From positions 62,001 to 126,000 of the forward strand of contig NZ_JBFWFX010000001.1 in assembly GCF_050286925.1 (NCBI RefSeq): a stretch of DNA of 64,000 nt. Direction: 5' to 3'. The DNA is from Caloranaerobacter sp050286925. GTDB taxonomy: Bacteria; Bacillota; Clostridia; Tissierellales; Thermohalobacteraceae. Each line of letters opens with the position of its first letter. Position 1 is the first letter of the stretch. Positions 14,376-22,894 of this stretch are shown piece by piece. The notes below the pieces were generated by a model. The model worked only from the letters and a program-made list of their open reading frames with translations, was not told where the DNA came from and did not search any database. A program made the position numbers and the translations under genes.

Positions 14376-16754
14376 ATGGATTATAAAAAAATAACTTTAA
14401 AAATAGAAGGTATGACCTGAGCATCTTGTGCTAAAAGGGTAGAGGATGCTCTATCAGGATTAAATGGTGTGAAATCAGCAGTTGTAAATCTTATTGCTGA
14501 AAAGGCTACTATAGAGTATGATTCAAAAGTACTTAATATAGAAGATATAGTTAAATCTATTGAAAAAACGGGATATAAAGTGCCAACTAGAAATGTTAAG
14601 CTTAAAGTTGAAGGTATGACTTGTGCTGCTTGTTCTGCAAGAGTAGAGAAAGCATTAAACAAAATAGATGAGGTAAAAAATGCAAATGTAAATCTTACAA
14701 TGGAAAAAGCAACTATTGAAATTTATGAAGGAGCCATTGAAGTTACAGAACTTATTAGAGTTATAGAAAGAGCAGGCTATAAAGCTTTTGAAGAAAATAA
14801 AAAAGATGAAGAAGATAGTAAAAAAAGAGAGAAGGAAATAAATCATTTAAGAAGACTTTTTATAGCATCTGTAATATTAAGTATTCCGTTATTATCGACA
14901 ATGTTCTTTCATATGGCAGGAATACACACTATATTAGACAATGGATATGTACAGCTTGCATTGGCTACTCCAGTACAATTTATTATTGGATATAGGTTTT
15001 ATAAAGGGGCTTATCACTCTTTAAAAGGTGGAGGAGCCAATATGGATGTTTTAGTGGCTTTAGGTACTTCATCAGCGTATTTTTATAGCCTTTATAATTT
15101 GATTGTAGGAGTTAAAGAATATTATTTTGAAGCATCTGCAGTTATTATAACTTTAATTCTATTAGGAAAGATGCTAGAAGCGATTGCTAAAGGTAGAACA
15201 TCTGAAGCCATAAAGAAACTTATGAATCTGCAAGCTAAAACGGCTAGAGTAATAAGAGATGGAAAAGAATTAGACATACCTGTAGAAGAAGTTGTGGTTG
15301 GAGATATTGTAGTAGTACGTCCTGGAGAAAAGATTCCTGTTGATGGTGTTGTTATTGAAGGGAATTCTTCTGTAGATGAGTCGATGCTTACAGGAGAGAG
15401 TATTCCTGTAGACAAAAAAGAAGGGGACGAAGTTATAGGAGCTACAATAAATAAACATGGAACATTTAAATTTAAGGCTACAAAGATAGGGAAAGATACA
15501 GTATTATCACAGATAATCAAATTAGTAGAAGAAGCTCAAGGTTCAAAAGCTCCTGTACAGAGATTGGCTGATAAGGTAGCAGGTATATTTGTACCAGCTG
15601 TTATAGGGATAGCTGTTCTAACTTTTGTAATATGGTACTTTGTAAATGGAGATTTTGCTAATGCTTTAATTAATGCAGTAGCGGTATTAGTTATAGCTTG
15701 TCCTTGTGCATTAGGGCTTGCAACTCCAACTGCTATAATGGTTGGTACAGGTAAAGGTGCAGAAAATGGTATACTGATAAAAGGAGGAGAATATCTAGAA
15801 AAAGCACATCAGATAAATACACTAGTATTTGACAAAACAGGAACTATAACAAAAGGTGAACCAGAAGTAACAGATATAATAAGTTTTAATAAATCAAAAG
15901 AAGATATTTTAAAGTTTGCAGCAATTGCCGAAAAAGCATCTGAACATCCTTTAGGGCAAGCTATTGTAAAAAAAGGTGAAGAAAGTGGTATAAAATTGAT
16001 TGACCCAGAAAGGTTTAATGCAATACCGGGTCATGGTATATTTGCGGTTGTAGAAGGTAATGAGATATATTTGGGTAATAGAAAATTAATGAAAGACAAA
16101 AACATTGACATAAAAGATATTGAAGATGAAATTGTAAATCTTGAAAATCAAGGTAAAACTGCAATGATATTATCGGTAAATGGTAGAGTAGAAGGAATTA
16201 TAGCTGTTGCAGATACAGTAAAAGAACATTCTAGGGAAGCTATTAAAGAGCTTAAATCAATGGGTATAGAAGTTTATATGATTACAGGAGATAATGAAAG
16301 AACTGCTAAAGCCATAGCTAGAGAGGTAGGTATAGAAAATGTAATAGCTGAAGTTTTACCTGAACATAAAGCACAGGAGGTAGAAAAATTAAAAGCACAA
16401 GGTAAAAAAGTAGGTATGGTTGGTGATGGTATTAATGATGCTCCAGCTTTGGCAAAAGCTGATATTGGTTTTGCTATTGGTACGGGTACAGATGTCGCCA
16501 TAGAAGCTGCTGATATAACCTTGATGAAAGGTGATTTGAGAGGTATAGTATTAGCTATTAGATTAAGCAGAAAAACTATGAGGACTATAAAACAGAATCT
16601 TTTCTGGGCGTTTTTCTATAACACTGCAGGAATTCCTTTAGCTGCTTTAGGATTTTTAAATCCTATGATAGCTGGTGCAGCTATGGCTTTTAGTTCTGTT
16701 TCAGTAGTATCAAATTCTCTAAGATTAAAAAGATTTAAAGGACAAAATCTTTGA
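14376..16754 (+). CDS. copA: Copper-exporting P1B-ATPase with selenocysteine in the first metal-binding domain
   Basis: 792 residues if TGA 14418-14420 is read as Sec15. ATG 14376 follows AAAGGAGG, and the frame runs MDYKKITLKIEGMT-U-ASCAKRV without other stops. HMA domain 1 (about 1-70) has UxxC; HMA domain 2 (about 72-140) has GMTCAACSARV. The core follows: the CPC motif ACPCALGLATP, the phosphorylation site DKTGT, the actuator LTGES, HP in SEHPLG and the hinge GDGINDAPAL. Eight membrane segments are expected. It pumps Cu(I) out of the cytoplasm and is followed by copZ and csoR. If translation started downstream of the TGA, the first HMA would be lost while the rest stayed intact. The final residues and stop lie inside a dispersed repeat. 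Confidence 0.88.
14420..14450 (+). promoter_or_regulatory. Putative SECIS element of copA
   Basis: AGCATCTT (14420-14427) pairs with AGGATGCT (14443-14450) over eight pairs, with one T-G. A GTG bulge and an inner stem CTA/TAG close the loop AAAGGG. It starts at the last base of the TGA, as bacterial SECIS structures do. Confidence 0.75.
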
Positions 16755-16856
16755 TTAAAATAAATTTAAGGAAGATTTTGCCTATATCCATTGCGGAAAT
16801 TATATTTAAAACTATCCACAATTTAATAAGGAATAATAATTTCCTATGGATTATAA
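16742..16856 (+). repeat. Double-palindrome repeat, copy 2 (copA-copZ junction)
   Basis: ACAAAATCTTTGATTAAAAT, then AGGAAGATTTTGCC, GCGGAAATTATATTTAAAAC, ATCCACAATT and ATAATTTCCTATGGATTATA. It contains the copA stop codon. Confidence 0.8.
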
Positions 16857-16881
16857 AAAAATAAAAGAAAGGGTGTATCTT

Positions 16882-17091
16882 ATGAAAAAAGTATTATTTA
16901 TTGAGGGAATGAGTTGTAATCACTGCGTTATGGCAGTAAAAAAAGCTTTAGGTGAAGTCGAAGGAGTGGCATCAGTAGAAGTAGATTTAGAAAGTAAAAA
17001 GGCAGTAGTTGAACTTTCTAAAGAAGTAGAAGAAAATATATTAAAGGATGCAGTAACTAAAGCAGGATATGAAGTTGTAAATATTCAATAG
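16882..17091 (+). CDS. copZ: CopZ-type copper chaperone (single HMA domain)
   Basis: 69 residues from ATG 16882, preceded by GAAAGGG. Longer in-frame starts at 16846 lie within the dispersed repeat and have no ribosome site. It is a single heavy-metal-associated domain with GMSCNHC and the ferredoxin-like pattern (VAVKKALGEVEGV, VEVDLESKKAVVEL). It delivers Cu(I) to CopA. Unlike the first domain of CopA it has a normal CxxC. It lies between copA and csoR in one transcription unit. Confidence 0.93.
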   Translation: MKKVLFIEGMSCNHCVMAVKKALGEVEGVASVEVDLESKKAVVELSKEVEENILKDAVTKAGYEVVNIQ

Positions 17092-17107
17092 TATGGGGAG
17101 AAATGCT

Positions 17108-17371
17108 ATGAATGAAGGTAGAAGAAAAGCATTAAATTTGCTTAAAACTTCAAAAGGTCAGATTGAAGGTATAATAAGAATGATTGAAGAAGACAGATAT
17201 TGTGTTGATATCTCTAAGCAAATACTCGCTGTTCAAGCGTTGCTTAAAAAGGCAAACTTGAACATAATAGATCAGCATATAAAACATTGTGTAAAAGAAG
17301 CTGTTCTTAAAGGAGAAGGTGACGAAAAAATTGATGAAATTATTAACATATTAGATAAATATGTAAAGTAG
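17108..17371 (+). CDS. csoR: CsoR-family copper- or persulfide-sensing repressor
   Basis: About 87 residues from ATG 17108 (GGGGAG seven bases before). An all-helical DUF156 protein with the Cys-His-Cys set of CsoR: Cys in DRYCVDISKQ, His in IDQHIKHC and Cys four residues later. The His (rather than an absent or substituted residue as in CstR) favours Cu(I) sensing. It is the last gene of the copA operon and is the natural candidate to bind the ATACCC-GGGTAT palindromes upstream of the glutaredoxin, HesB-like and other genes. Confidence 0.92.
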   Translation: MNEGRRKALNLLKTSKGQIEGIIRMIEEDRYCVDISKQILAVQALLKKANLNIIDQHIKHCVKEAVLKGEGDEKIDEIINILDKYVK

Positions 17372-17421
17372 AAAGAACAAAGTTACAAATGTGTAGACAA
17401 AATATAGATACTAATTACGGT

Positions 17422-17446
17422 TGCGGCTTTAAGCCGCATTTTTTTC
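17422..17446 (+). terminator. Terminator after csoR
   Basis: TGCGGCTT/AAGCCGCA followed by TTTTTTT. Confidence 0.85.
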
Positions 17447-17504
17447 TTGCATTTATCCATATTTTCGAATATGATATAAGTATACTTAAATATAATTTTA
17501 ATAT

Positions 17505-17690
17505 GAACCTGGTTAGGAGAGGCTACTATATAGAAATACGCCACTGCCCAGAAACATCCAGAGATGCCAATGGGTAAACAGGGATAATCGAGAAGGTTAT
17601 ACCTAATGTGGCTGGGTTAAACCCTAAGCTATATAGAGCTAAAACCCAACAGGTGAAAGGCATACCCTTCACTTGTTGGAGGGTTTTTTT
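17505..17690 (+). ncRNA. M-box (ykoK) magnesium riboswitch with terminator
   Basis: The conserved M-box segments occur in order: GTTAGGAGAGGCTACTATAT, ACGCCACTGCCCAGAAACAT, GATGCCAATGGGTAAACAGG, TGTGGCTGGGTTAAACCC and a closing strand CTATATAGAGC. A 14-bp terminator (CAACAGGTGAAAGG/CCCTTCACTTGTTG) ending in GGGTTTTTTT follows. TATAAT at 17491-17496 can serve as -10. Mg2+ binding should favour termination before mgtE. Confidence 0.93.
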
Positions 17691-17772
17691 GATGTATTAA
17701 AATAATATTTTTCTGTAATACTATAATTGCTTGTTAAATCGAAGATTTTGTTTTGAAAGGGTGGTGATGGTT

Positions 17773-17865
17773 ATGGACTCTGGTCCTATACCTGGGATTA
17801 ACTTTAAAAAATTTATATCAAGAGGAGCCATAACCTTGCCACTTAGGAGTGTGTGGCTCTTCTAA
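17773..17865 (+). CDS. Possible 30-residue leader peptide before mgtE
   Basis: ATG 17773 (or in-frame ATG 17767) follows AAAGGGTGGTG. The peptide begins MDSGPIPGINFKKF and ends LPLRSVWLF, stopping 15 bases before mgtE. It is more GC-rich than its surroundings and lies between the riboswitch terminator and mgtE. I do not recognise it. It could be a leader peptide or just an open stretch over an RNA hairpin. Confidence 0.35.
   Translation: MDSGPIPGINFKKFISRGAITLPLRSVWLF
17821..17863 (+). promoter_or_regulatory. Ten-base-pair hairpin in the mgtE leader
   Basis: AGAGGAGCCA (17821-17830) pairs with TGGCTCTTCT (17854-17863). No T run follows, and the mgtE ribosome site AAAGGAGGG comes next, so it is more likely regulatory or stabilising than a terminator. 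Confidence 0.5.
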
Positions 17866-17879
17866 AAGGAGGGAGATAA

Positions 17880-19214
17880 ATGAAGGAAAGAATTACCAAA
17901 CTTATAAACGAAAAAAGATATGTTGAAGCCAAAAAAGAAGTCACAAAACTGAATGTAGTAGACATTGCAGAACTTTTGGAAGAGCTGGATAAAAATTCGT
18001 ATTTAATATTATTTAGAATATTACCTAAGGACATGGCGGCTGAGGTATTTTCATATTTATCATATGAACAGCAGAGATATATTATAGATTCGATAACAGA
18101 CAAAGAGATAAAAAATATAGTAGATGAGTTGTTTTTTGACGATATGATAGATATTATAGAAGAGATGCCAGCAAATGTTGTAAAGAAAATACTTAAAAAT
18201 ACAAAAGAAGAAGAAAGACTATTAATTAATCAGTTTCTAAATTATCCAGAGAATTCAGCTGGAAGTCTTATGACAATAGAGTATGTTGACCTTAAAAAAG
18301 AAATGACAGTAAAAGAAGCAATAGAACATATAAAAAAGACGGGCGTTGATAAAGAAACTATATATACTTGTTATGTTACAGATAAAAATAGAAAACTAGA
18401 AGGATTAGTATCTTTGAGAAAATTAGTTATAAGTGATGATGATAAAACAGTCGACGAAATAATGGAGAGAGATATAATATATGTAAATACTCATGATGAC
18501 CAAGAAGAGATAGCTTATCTATTTAAAAAGTATGATTTAATGGCAATTCCTGTTGTTGATAAAGAAGGTAGGTTAACAGGTATTATTACAATTGACGATA
18601 TAGTTGATGTTATCGAGCAAGAAAATACAGAGGACTTTCAAAAAATGGCAGCAATGTCTCCATCAGAAGAAGAATATCTTGAAACTAGTACTTTGTCATT
18701 AGCAAAACATAGGATTACATGGCTTTTAATCCTTATGATATCTGCTACTTTTACAGGAAGTATTATTAGAAGATTTGAAGAAGTATTACAGTCTGTTGTT
18801 ATATTAGCTGCATATATTCCTATGCTTATGGATACGGGAGGAAATGCTGGAGCTCAAGCTTCTACATTGATAATAAGAGGGATGGCTTTAGGTGAGATAG
18901 AAATAAAAGATATTTTGAAAGTTATCTGGAAAGAATTGAGAGTTAGCACAGTAGTAGGAGTTATTTTGTCCTTAGTGAATTTTATGAGAATTTATTTTAT
19001 AGATAAAGTTAGTTTAAAAGTTGCAATAACTGTATGCTCAACATTGTTTTTTACTGTTGTTCTAGCTAAAATAGTTGGAGCTATGCTTCCAATAGGAGCG
19101 AGAAAATTGAAATTAGACCCAGCTATTATGGCTAGTCCTTTAATAACTACAATTGTAGATGCGGTTGCATTAATACTATATTTTTCAATGGCGTCATGGA
19201 TAATGGGATTATAA
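17880..19214 (+). CDS. mgtE: Magnesium transporter MgtE
   Basis: 444 residues. The cytoplasmic N-domain (1-125, helical superhelix) is followed by two CBS domains (about 130-250; e.g. YVTDKNRKLEGLVSLRKLV and VVDKEGRLTGIITIDDIVDVIE) and five membrane segments (about 280-444) with the pore signature YIPMLMDTGGNAGAQASTLIIRG. It is a homodimeric Mg2+ channel gated by Mg2+ binding to its cytoplasmic domains. The M-box upstream adds transcriptional control by the same ion. Length is normal. A terminator follows at once. Confidence 0.97.
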   Translation: MKERITKLINEKRYVEAKKEVTKLNVVDIAELLEELDKNSYLILFRILPKDMAAEVFSYLSYEQQRYIIDSITDKEIKNIVDELFFDDMIDIIEEMPANVVKKILKNTKEEERLLINQFLNYPENSAGSLMTIEYVDLKKEMTVKEAIEHIKKTGVDKETIYTCYVTDKNRKLEGLVSLRKLVISDDDKTVDEIMERDIIYVNTHDDQEEIAYLFKKYDLMAIPVVDKEGRLTGIITIDDIVDVIEQENTEDFQKMAAMSPSEEEYLETSTLSLAKHRITWLLILMISATFTGSIIRRFEEVLQSVVILAAYIPMLMDTGGNAGAQASTLIIRGMALGEIEIKDILKVIWKELRVSTVVGVILSLVNFMRIYFIDKVSLKVAITVCSTLFFTVVLAKIVGAMLPIGARKLKLDPAIMASPLITTIVDAVALILYFSMASWIMGL

Positions 19215-19239
19215 AAGGGGGATTTGCCCCCTTTTTTTT
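19214..19239 (+). terminator. Terminator after mgtE
   Basis: AAAGGGGG/CCCCCTTT followed by a T run. Confidence 0.9.
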
Positions 19240-19359
19240 CTAAAATAAAACAAGTACAATTTAATGTTTTAAAACGAAATTTTTTTCTTGTCTTGACATA
19301 AAAAAAGTACTAATGTAAAATTTGGTCTAAGTAAATTTATTTAATTAGAGGTGATGAAA

Positions 19360-20811
19360 TTGGTTCTAGATCAAAATAAAACGCCGTTATTTGATGCATT
19401 GAAAGAATATCATGAAAGAAATGTTATTCCATTTGATGTTCCAGGGCATAAACATGGTAAAGGTTTAAAAGAATTTGCTGACTTTGTTGGTAATAAAGTA
19501 TTAGAAATAGATGTTAATTCAATGAAGCCACTTGATAATGTTAGTAATCCAATTGGAGTAATAAAAGAGGCTGAAGAGTTAGCAGCTGAAGCATATTGGG
19601 CTGACCATGCATTTTTTCTTGTTAACGGTACTACATCAGGAGTACAGGCAATGATTATGAGTGTTTGCATGCCTGGCGATAAAATTATATTACCGAGAAA
19701 TGCACATAAATCGGCAATAAATGGGCTTATATTAAGTGGAGCACAACCTGTATATATACAGCCTGAAATAAATAATACTCTTGGGCTTGCCATGGGAGTA
19801 TCTTTAGAGAGCGTAGAGAAGGCAATAGCTAAACATCCAGATGCTAAGGCTATATTTTTAATAAACCCAACATATTATGGAGCTACATCAGATATTAAAG
19901 AGATAGTGAAATTAGCACATAAGCATGGTATGGCAGTTTTAGTTGATGAAGCACATGGAGCACATTTTAAGTTTCATCCAGAATTGCCGTGTGATGCAAT
20001 GGAATTAGGAGCGGATATGTGTGCTGTTAGTATTCATAAAACTGGAGGTTCATTAACTCAAAGTTCGCTTTTATTGTTGAAAGAGGGATTAATTGAGAAG
20101 AAAACGGTTAGAACCGTAATAAATCTTATGCAGACAACTAGTGCGTCATATTTACTTATGTCAAGTATAGATGTGGCAAGGAAAATGCTGGCAGTACATG
20201 GAGAAGAAGTACTTACTAGAGTATTAAAGCTCTGTAGAGATGCGAGAAACGAAATAAATAATATAGATGGATTATATGCCTTTGGTAAGGAGTTAGTAGG
20301 AACACCTGGAGTTTATGACTTCGATGAAACCAAGTTGGGTATAAATGTTACAGGACTTGGTATTACAGGATTTGAGGCTTATGATATATTGAGAGACGAA
20401 TATAATATACAAGTTGAATTGGGAGACGTTTTTAATATATTAGCTATAGTAAGTGTTGGAGATACTGAAGAATCTTTAAATGCATTAGTTGAAGCACTTA
20501 GAAGTATGAGTGTAAAATATAAAGGCAATAAAAAGAGATATGAAAATGTCATGTTAGAAAATCCTGAAGTAATAGTTTCACCAAGAGATGCATTTTATAG
20601 CAGTAAGAAAGTTGTAAGATTAGAGGATGCTGAGGGAGAAATAAGTGGTGAATCAATTATGGTTTATCCTCCAGGAATTCCTATCGTAACTCCTGGTGAG
20701 AGAATTAGTAGAGAAATAATCGAGTATATAAAATTATTAAAGAGTCAACATAGTTTATTGCAGGGAACAGAAGATCCTTATGTAGAATATATTAAGGTAT
20801 TGGGAATGTAG
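19360..20811 (+). CDS. speA: Arginine (Orn/Lys/Arg-type) decarboxylase
   Basis: About 483 residues of the PLP-dependent fold-type I decarboxylase family found in Gram-positives. TTG 19360 is preferred because AGAGGTGA lies five bases before it, while the upstream ATG 19354 overlaps that site. Motifs: DVPGHKHGKG near the N-terminus, NGTTSGVQAMIMSVC, the Asp in VDEAHGAHF and the PLP lysine in SIHKTGGSLTQSS. The wing domain contains VSPRDAFY and YPPGIPIVTPGE. With the agmatinase at 36121 present, arginine to agmatine is the likely reaction; lysine or ornithine specificity cannot be excluded by eye. Confidence 0.92.
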   Translation: MVLDQNKTPLFDALKEYHERNVIPFDVPGHKHGKGLKEFADFVGNKVLEIDVNSMKPLDNVSNPIGVIKEAEELAAEAYWADHAFFLVNGTTSGVQAMIMSVCMPGDKIILPRNAHKSAINGLILSGAQPVYIQPEINNTLGLAMGVSLESVEKAIAKHPDAKAIFLINPTYYGATSDIKEIVKLAHKHGMAVLVDEAHGAHFKFHPELPCDAMELGADMCAVSIHKTGGSLTQSSLLLLKEGLIEKKTVRTVINLMQTTSASYLLMSSIDVARKMLAVHGEEVLTRVLKLCRDARNEINNIDGLYAFGKELVGTPGVYDFDETKLGINVTGLGITGFEAYDILRDEYNIQVELGDVFNILAIVSVGDTEESLNALVEALRSMSVKYKGNKKRYENVMLENPEVIVSPRDAFYSSKKVVRLEDAEGEISGESIMVYPPGIPIVTPGERISREIIEYIKLLKSQHSLLQGTEDPYVEYIKVLGM

Positions 20812-20813
20812 TT

Positions 20814-20870
20814 AGAGACTGTTGTTTTTATTTTCACAGATTTTAAAAAATAAGTTTGTCAATAGTCTGT
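20814..20870 (+). repeat. TGTTGACAAA inverted-repeat element, minimal copy E
   Basis: AGAGACTGTTG at the left and AAGTTTGTCAATAGTCT at the right are the end sequences of the longer elements at 34968, 38515 and 43023. The centre is missing. A terminator hairpin follows directly. Confidence 0.55.
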
Positions 20871-20908
20871 AAATCTAAAAATCTGCCATTTGGCAGATTT
20901 TTAGATTT
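20871..20908. terminator. Bidirectional terminator
   Basis: A perfect 18-bp inverted repeat (20871-20888 with 20891-20908, core ATCTGCCA/TGGCAGAT) with T runs on both strands ends speA and the converging chemoreceptor gene. Confidence 0.85.
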
Positions 20909-22700
20909 TGTATTTTGATAAATCCTTTTTAAATTCATCTGTAACTTTTTTAAATTCATCAATATAATCCATCATTTTCTGTATTTCTTGTGTATAAGTT
21001 GTAACATTTGCACTAACTTCTTCTGAAGAAGCAGAATTTTCTTCGGCTATAGCAGCTAAAGCTTCTATATTTGATGAAACCTTATTAATAGATTTTGTTT
21101 CTTGTGTTAACTGATCTATCATTTCTATAAGAGATTGAGAAACATCTTGTATTGCTAAAACTACACTATAGTTATCACTTGCTACTTTTGATAATTTATT
21201 GTTTTCATCGACTAAAACCATATACTGTTTTTCAATTTGCTGTACAAGAATATTAATATCATTAATAAATGTTAATAAATTATTATTTATATCATTTACT
21301 GCTTTTTTAGATTGTTCTGCTAAAGTCCTTATTTCTTGAGCTACAACAGAAAAACCTTTACCCATCTCTCCAGCTCTTGAAGCTTCTATTGATGCATTTA
21401 GAGCTAAAAGATTAGTCTGATCTGAAATAGCTTCAACTGTTTCTACAATTTTATTTACATTTTTAGCTTTTTCTTGGAGTTTTAGTCCACTTTCTTTTAC
21501 TTTAGAGAATTCGTGTAAAACAGATTCCAAGCTGACAGAAGTATTTTTTAGTTCCTTATATCCATTATCTATTTTATTTACAGTATCTAGTAGAATATTT
21601 TTGTTTTTATTTTCTTTATTAACAATATCATTTAAAGTTTTTATATTATTATTTAACAAGTATGCAGCTGTTTCAGTTTCCTGTGCTTGGTTGATTGCTC
21701 CTTCAGCAACCTGTTCAACAACTTCAGAAATTTCATTAGAAGTATTGTCCATATTTTTTGAAATTTCATTAAATTTATTGCTAAATACATTAAGTTCATC
21801 AGTCATGCCTTTAAAGCCTACAAAATCACTTTTAAGTATACTGATATATTCATTTAAACTTTCGTTTATATCTTCAAACATATCTTTAGTAACAATTTTT
21901 ACTTCTTCAGAGAAATTTCTTTCTTTTAACTGTTCCAATCTAGATAAAATACTCTTTTTAGGTAAAAACAATAAGCTTGATATAAAATAAGGAACAATAA
22001 AACTCCAGATTAACCAAAATAATTTTGTTGAAATATGGCTTGTACTCTCTATAAATAATATAGGCAAACCTATTAAAATAGAGCATGCAACTGCAATTTT
22101 TAATTCTATTTTTTTAATAAAACCGAATGACAATAATCTATTTGGTAGATAAGATTTATAATAATAAATTTCTTTTGGGAAGGTTATATGTAATTTTGTA
22201 AAGTCATTTCTTTTTTCAAGTATATCTATTGATATATTTTCATTAAAATATTCTGCTGCACCTTCTATTAGTCCGTGTAGATATCCAAACATTCCTCTAG
22301 GAGAACTGTATGTCATTTCGGCAGATTTTTTACCTACTGCTTTGACATTTAAAATAGGAGGTTTTGCTCCCGGTATTTTTTCTGTCATAACTACATGAAC
22401 ATCATACATAGATTTTAAAAATGAATATAAGTTTTCATGTTGAAAGAAAGCTGGATAATCTTGAGAGAAAGTTTTTATGTTGTCTTTACCTATTTCTTTC
22501 CAAACGTCATATGTAGTTTTATTTAATTTTTCAGCGATGTATTCTACGATTTTTTTAGGATAGCTATCTTCAACATCTTCAGTTGGTTTAAATATTTTAT
22601 TAGGGTCTAAACCTGCATTTGAAATTGCTTCATTTGTAAGATCATCACCATAAAGTTTTCTAGAAGTTTTAATCCAAGTAGAAACTATTGTACCTTTCAT
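20901..22700 (-). CDS. H-NOX-domain methyl-accepting chemotaxis receptor
   Basis: 599 residues. The N-terminal H-NOX haem domain (1-180) has proximal His102 (DVHVVMTEKIPGAKPP) and the haem-propionate motif Y131-S-S133-P-R135. Distal residues Trp9, Asn74 and Tyr140 sit at the same numbers as in the O2-binding H-NOX of Thermoanaerobacter, so O2 (and NO) binding is inferred. Two membrane segments (about 200-245) follow, then a long signalling domain with the hairpin tip EAISDQTNLLALNASIEASRAG. The architecture matches Tar4-like gas sensors of thermophilic anaerobes. It probably triggers avoidance of oxygen through CheA. Confidence 0.95.
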   Translation of the reverse strand: MKGTIVSTWIKTSRKLYGDDLTNEAISNAGLDPNKIFKPTEDVEDSYPKKIVEYIAEKLNKTTYDVWKEIGKDNIKTFSQDYPAFFQHENLYSFLKSMYDVHVVMTEKIPGAKPPILNVKAVGKKSAEMTYSSPRGMFGYLHGLIEGAAEYFNENISIDILEKRNDFTKLHITFPKEIYYYKSYLPNRLLSFGFIKKIELKIAVACSILIGLPILFIESTSHISTKLFWLIWSFIVPYFISSLLFLPKKSILSRLEQLKERNFSEEVKIVTKDMFEDINESLNEYISILKSDFVGFKGMTDELNVFSNKFNEISKNMDNTSNEISEVVEQVAEGAINQAQETETAAYLLNNNIKTLNDIVNKENKNKNILLDTVNKIDNGYKELKNTSVSLESVLHEFSKVKESGLKLQEKAKNVNKIVETVEAISDQTNLLALNASIEASRAGEMGKGFSVVAQEIRTLAEQSKKAVNDINNNLLTFINDINILVQQIEKQYMVLVDENNKLSKVASDNYSVVLAIQDVSQSLIEMIDQLTQETKSINKVSSNIEALAAIAEENSASSEEVSANVTTYTQEIQKMMDYIDEFKKVTDEFKKDLSKYKI

Positions 22701-22894
22701 ATCAATTAAATCCCTCCTTAAAAAATATGCAAAATATGTTTACTTCTAAAGTAAACATATTTAATTATTTAAAATATTTATATAATTCACGACAAACTTT
22801 ATCTATACATACTATATATTATACCAACCTATATTTCAAGTAGACTAAAATATTACTTTTATGTACTTAAGTCTGCACAAAGGGGTGACAATAA

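Noticed and set aside
15122..15520. A 132-codon antisense frame inside copA
   Set aside because: A shadow of the copA coding strand, with no ribosome site and Ser/Ile-rich composition typical of antisense frames.
16752..16763. Read-through of the copA terminal TGA as a second selenocysteine
   Set aside because: Only TTA AAA TAA follows; there is no conserved continuation or hairpin, so it is a normal stop.
16846..16881. Earlier copZ start at 16846
   Set aside because: The extra residues are encoded by the end of a dispersed repeat and have no ribosome site; ATG 16882 follows GAAAGGG.
17389..17577. A 62-codon open frame over the csoR terminator and M-box
   Set aside because: It overlaps a terminator and a well-conserved riboswitch; it has no ribosome site or recognisable protein.
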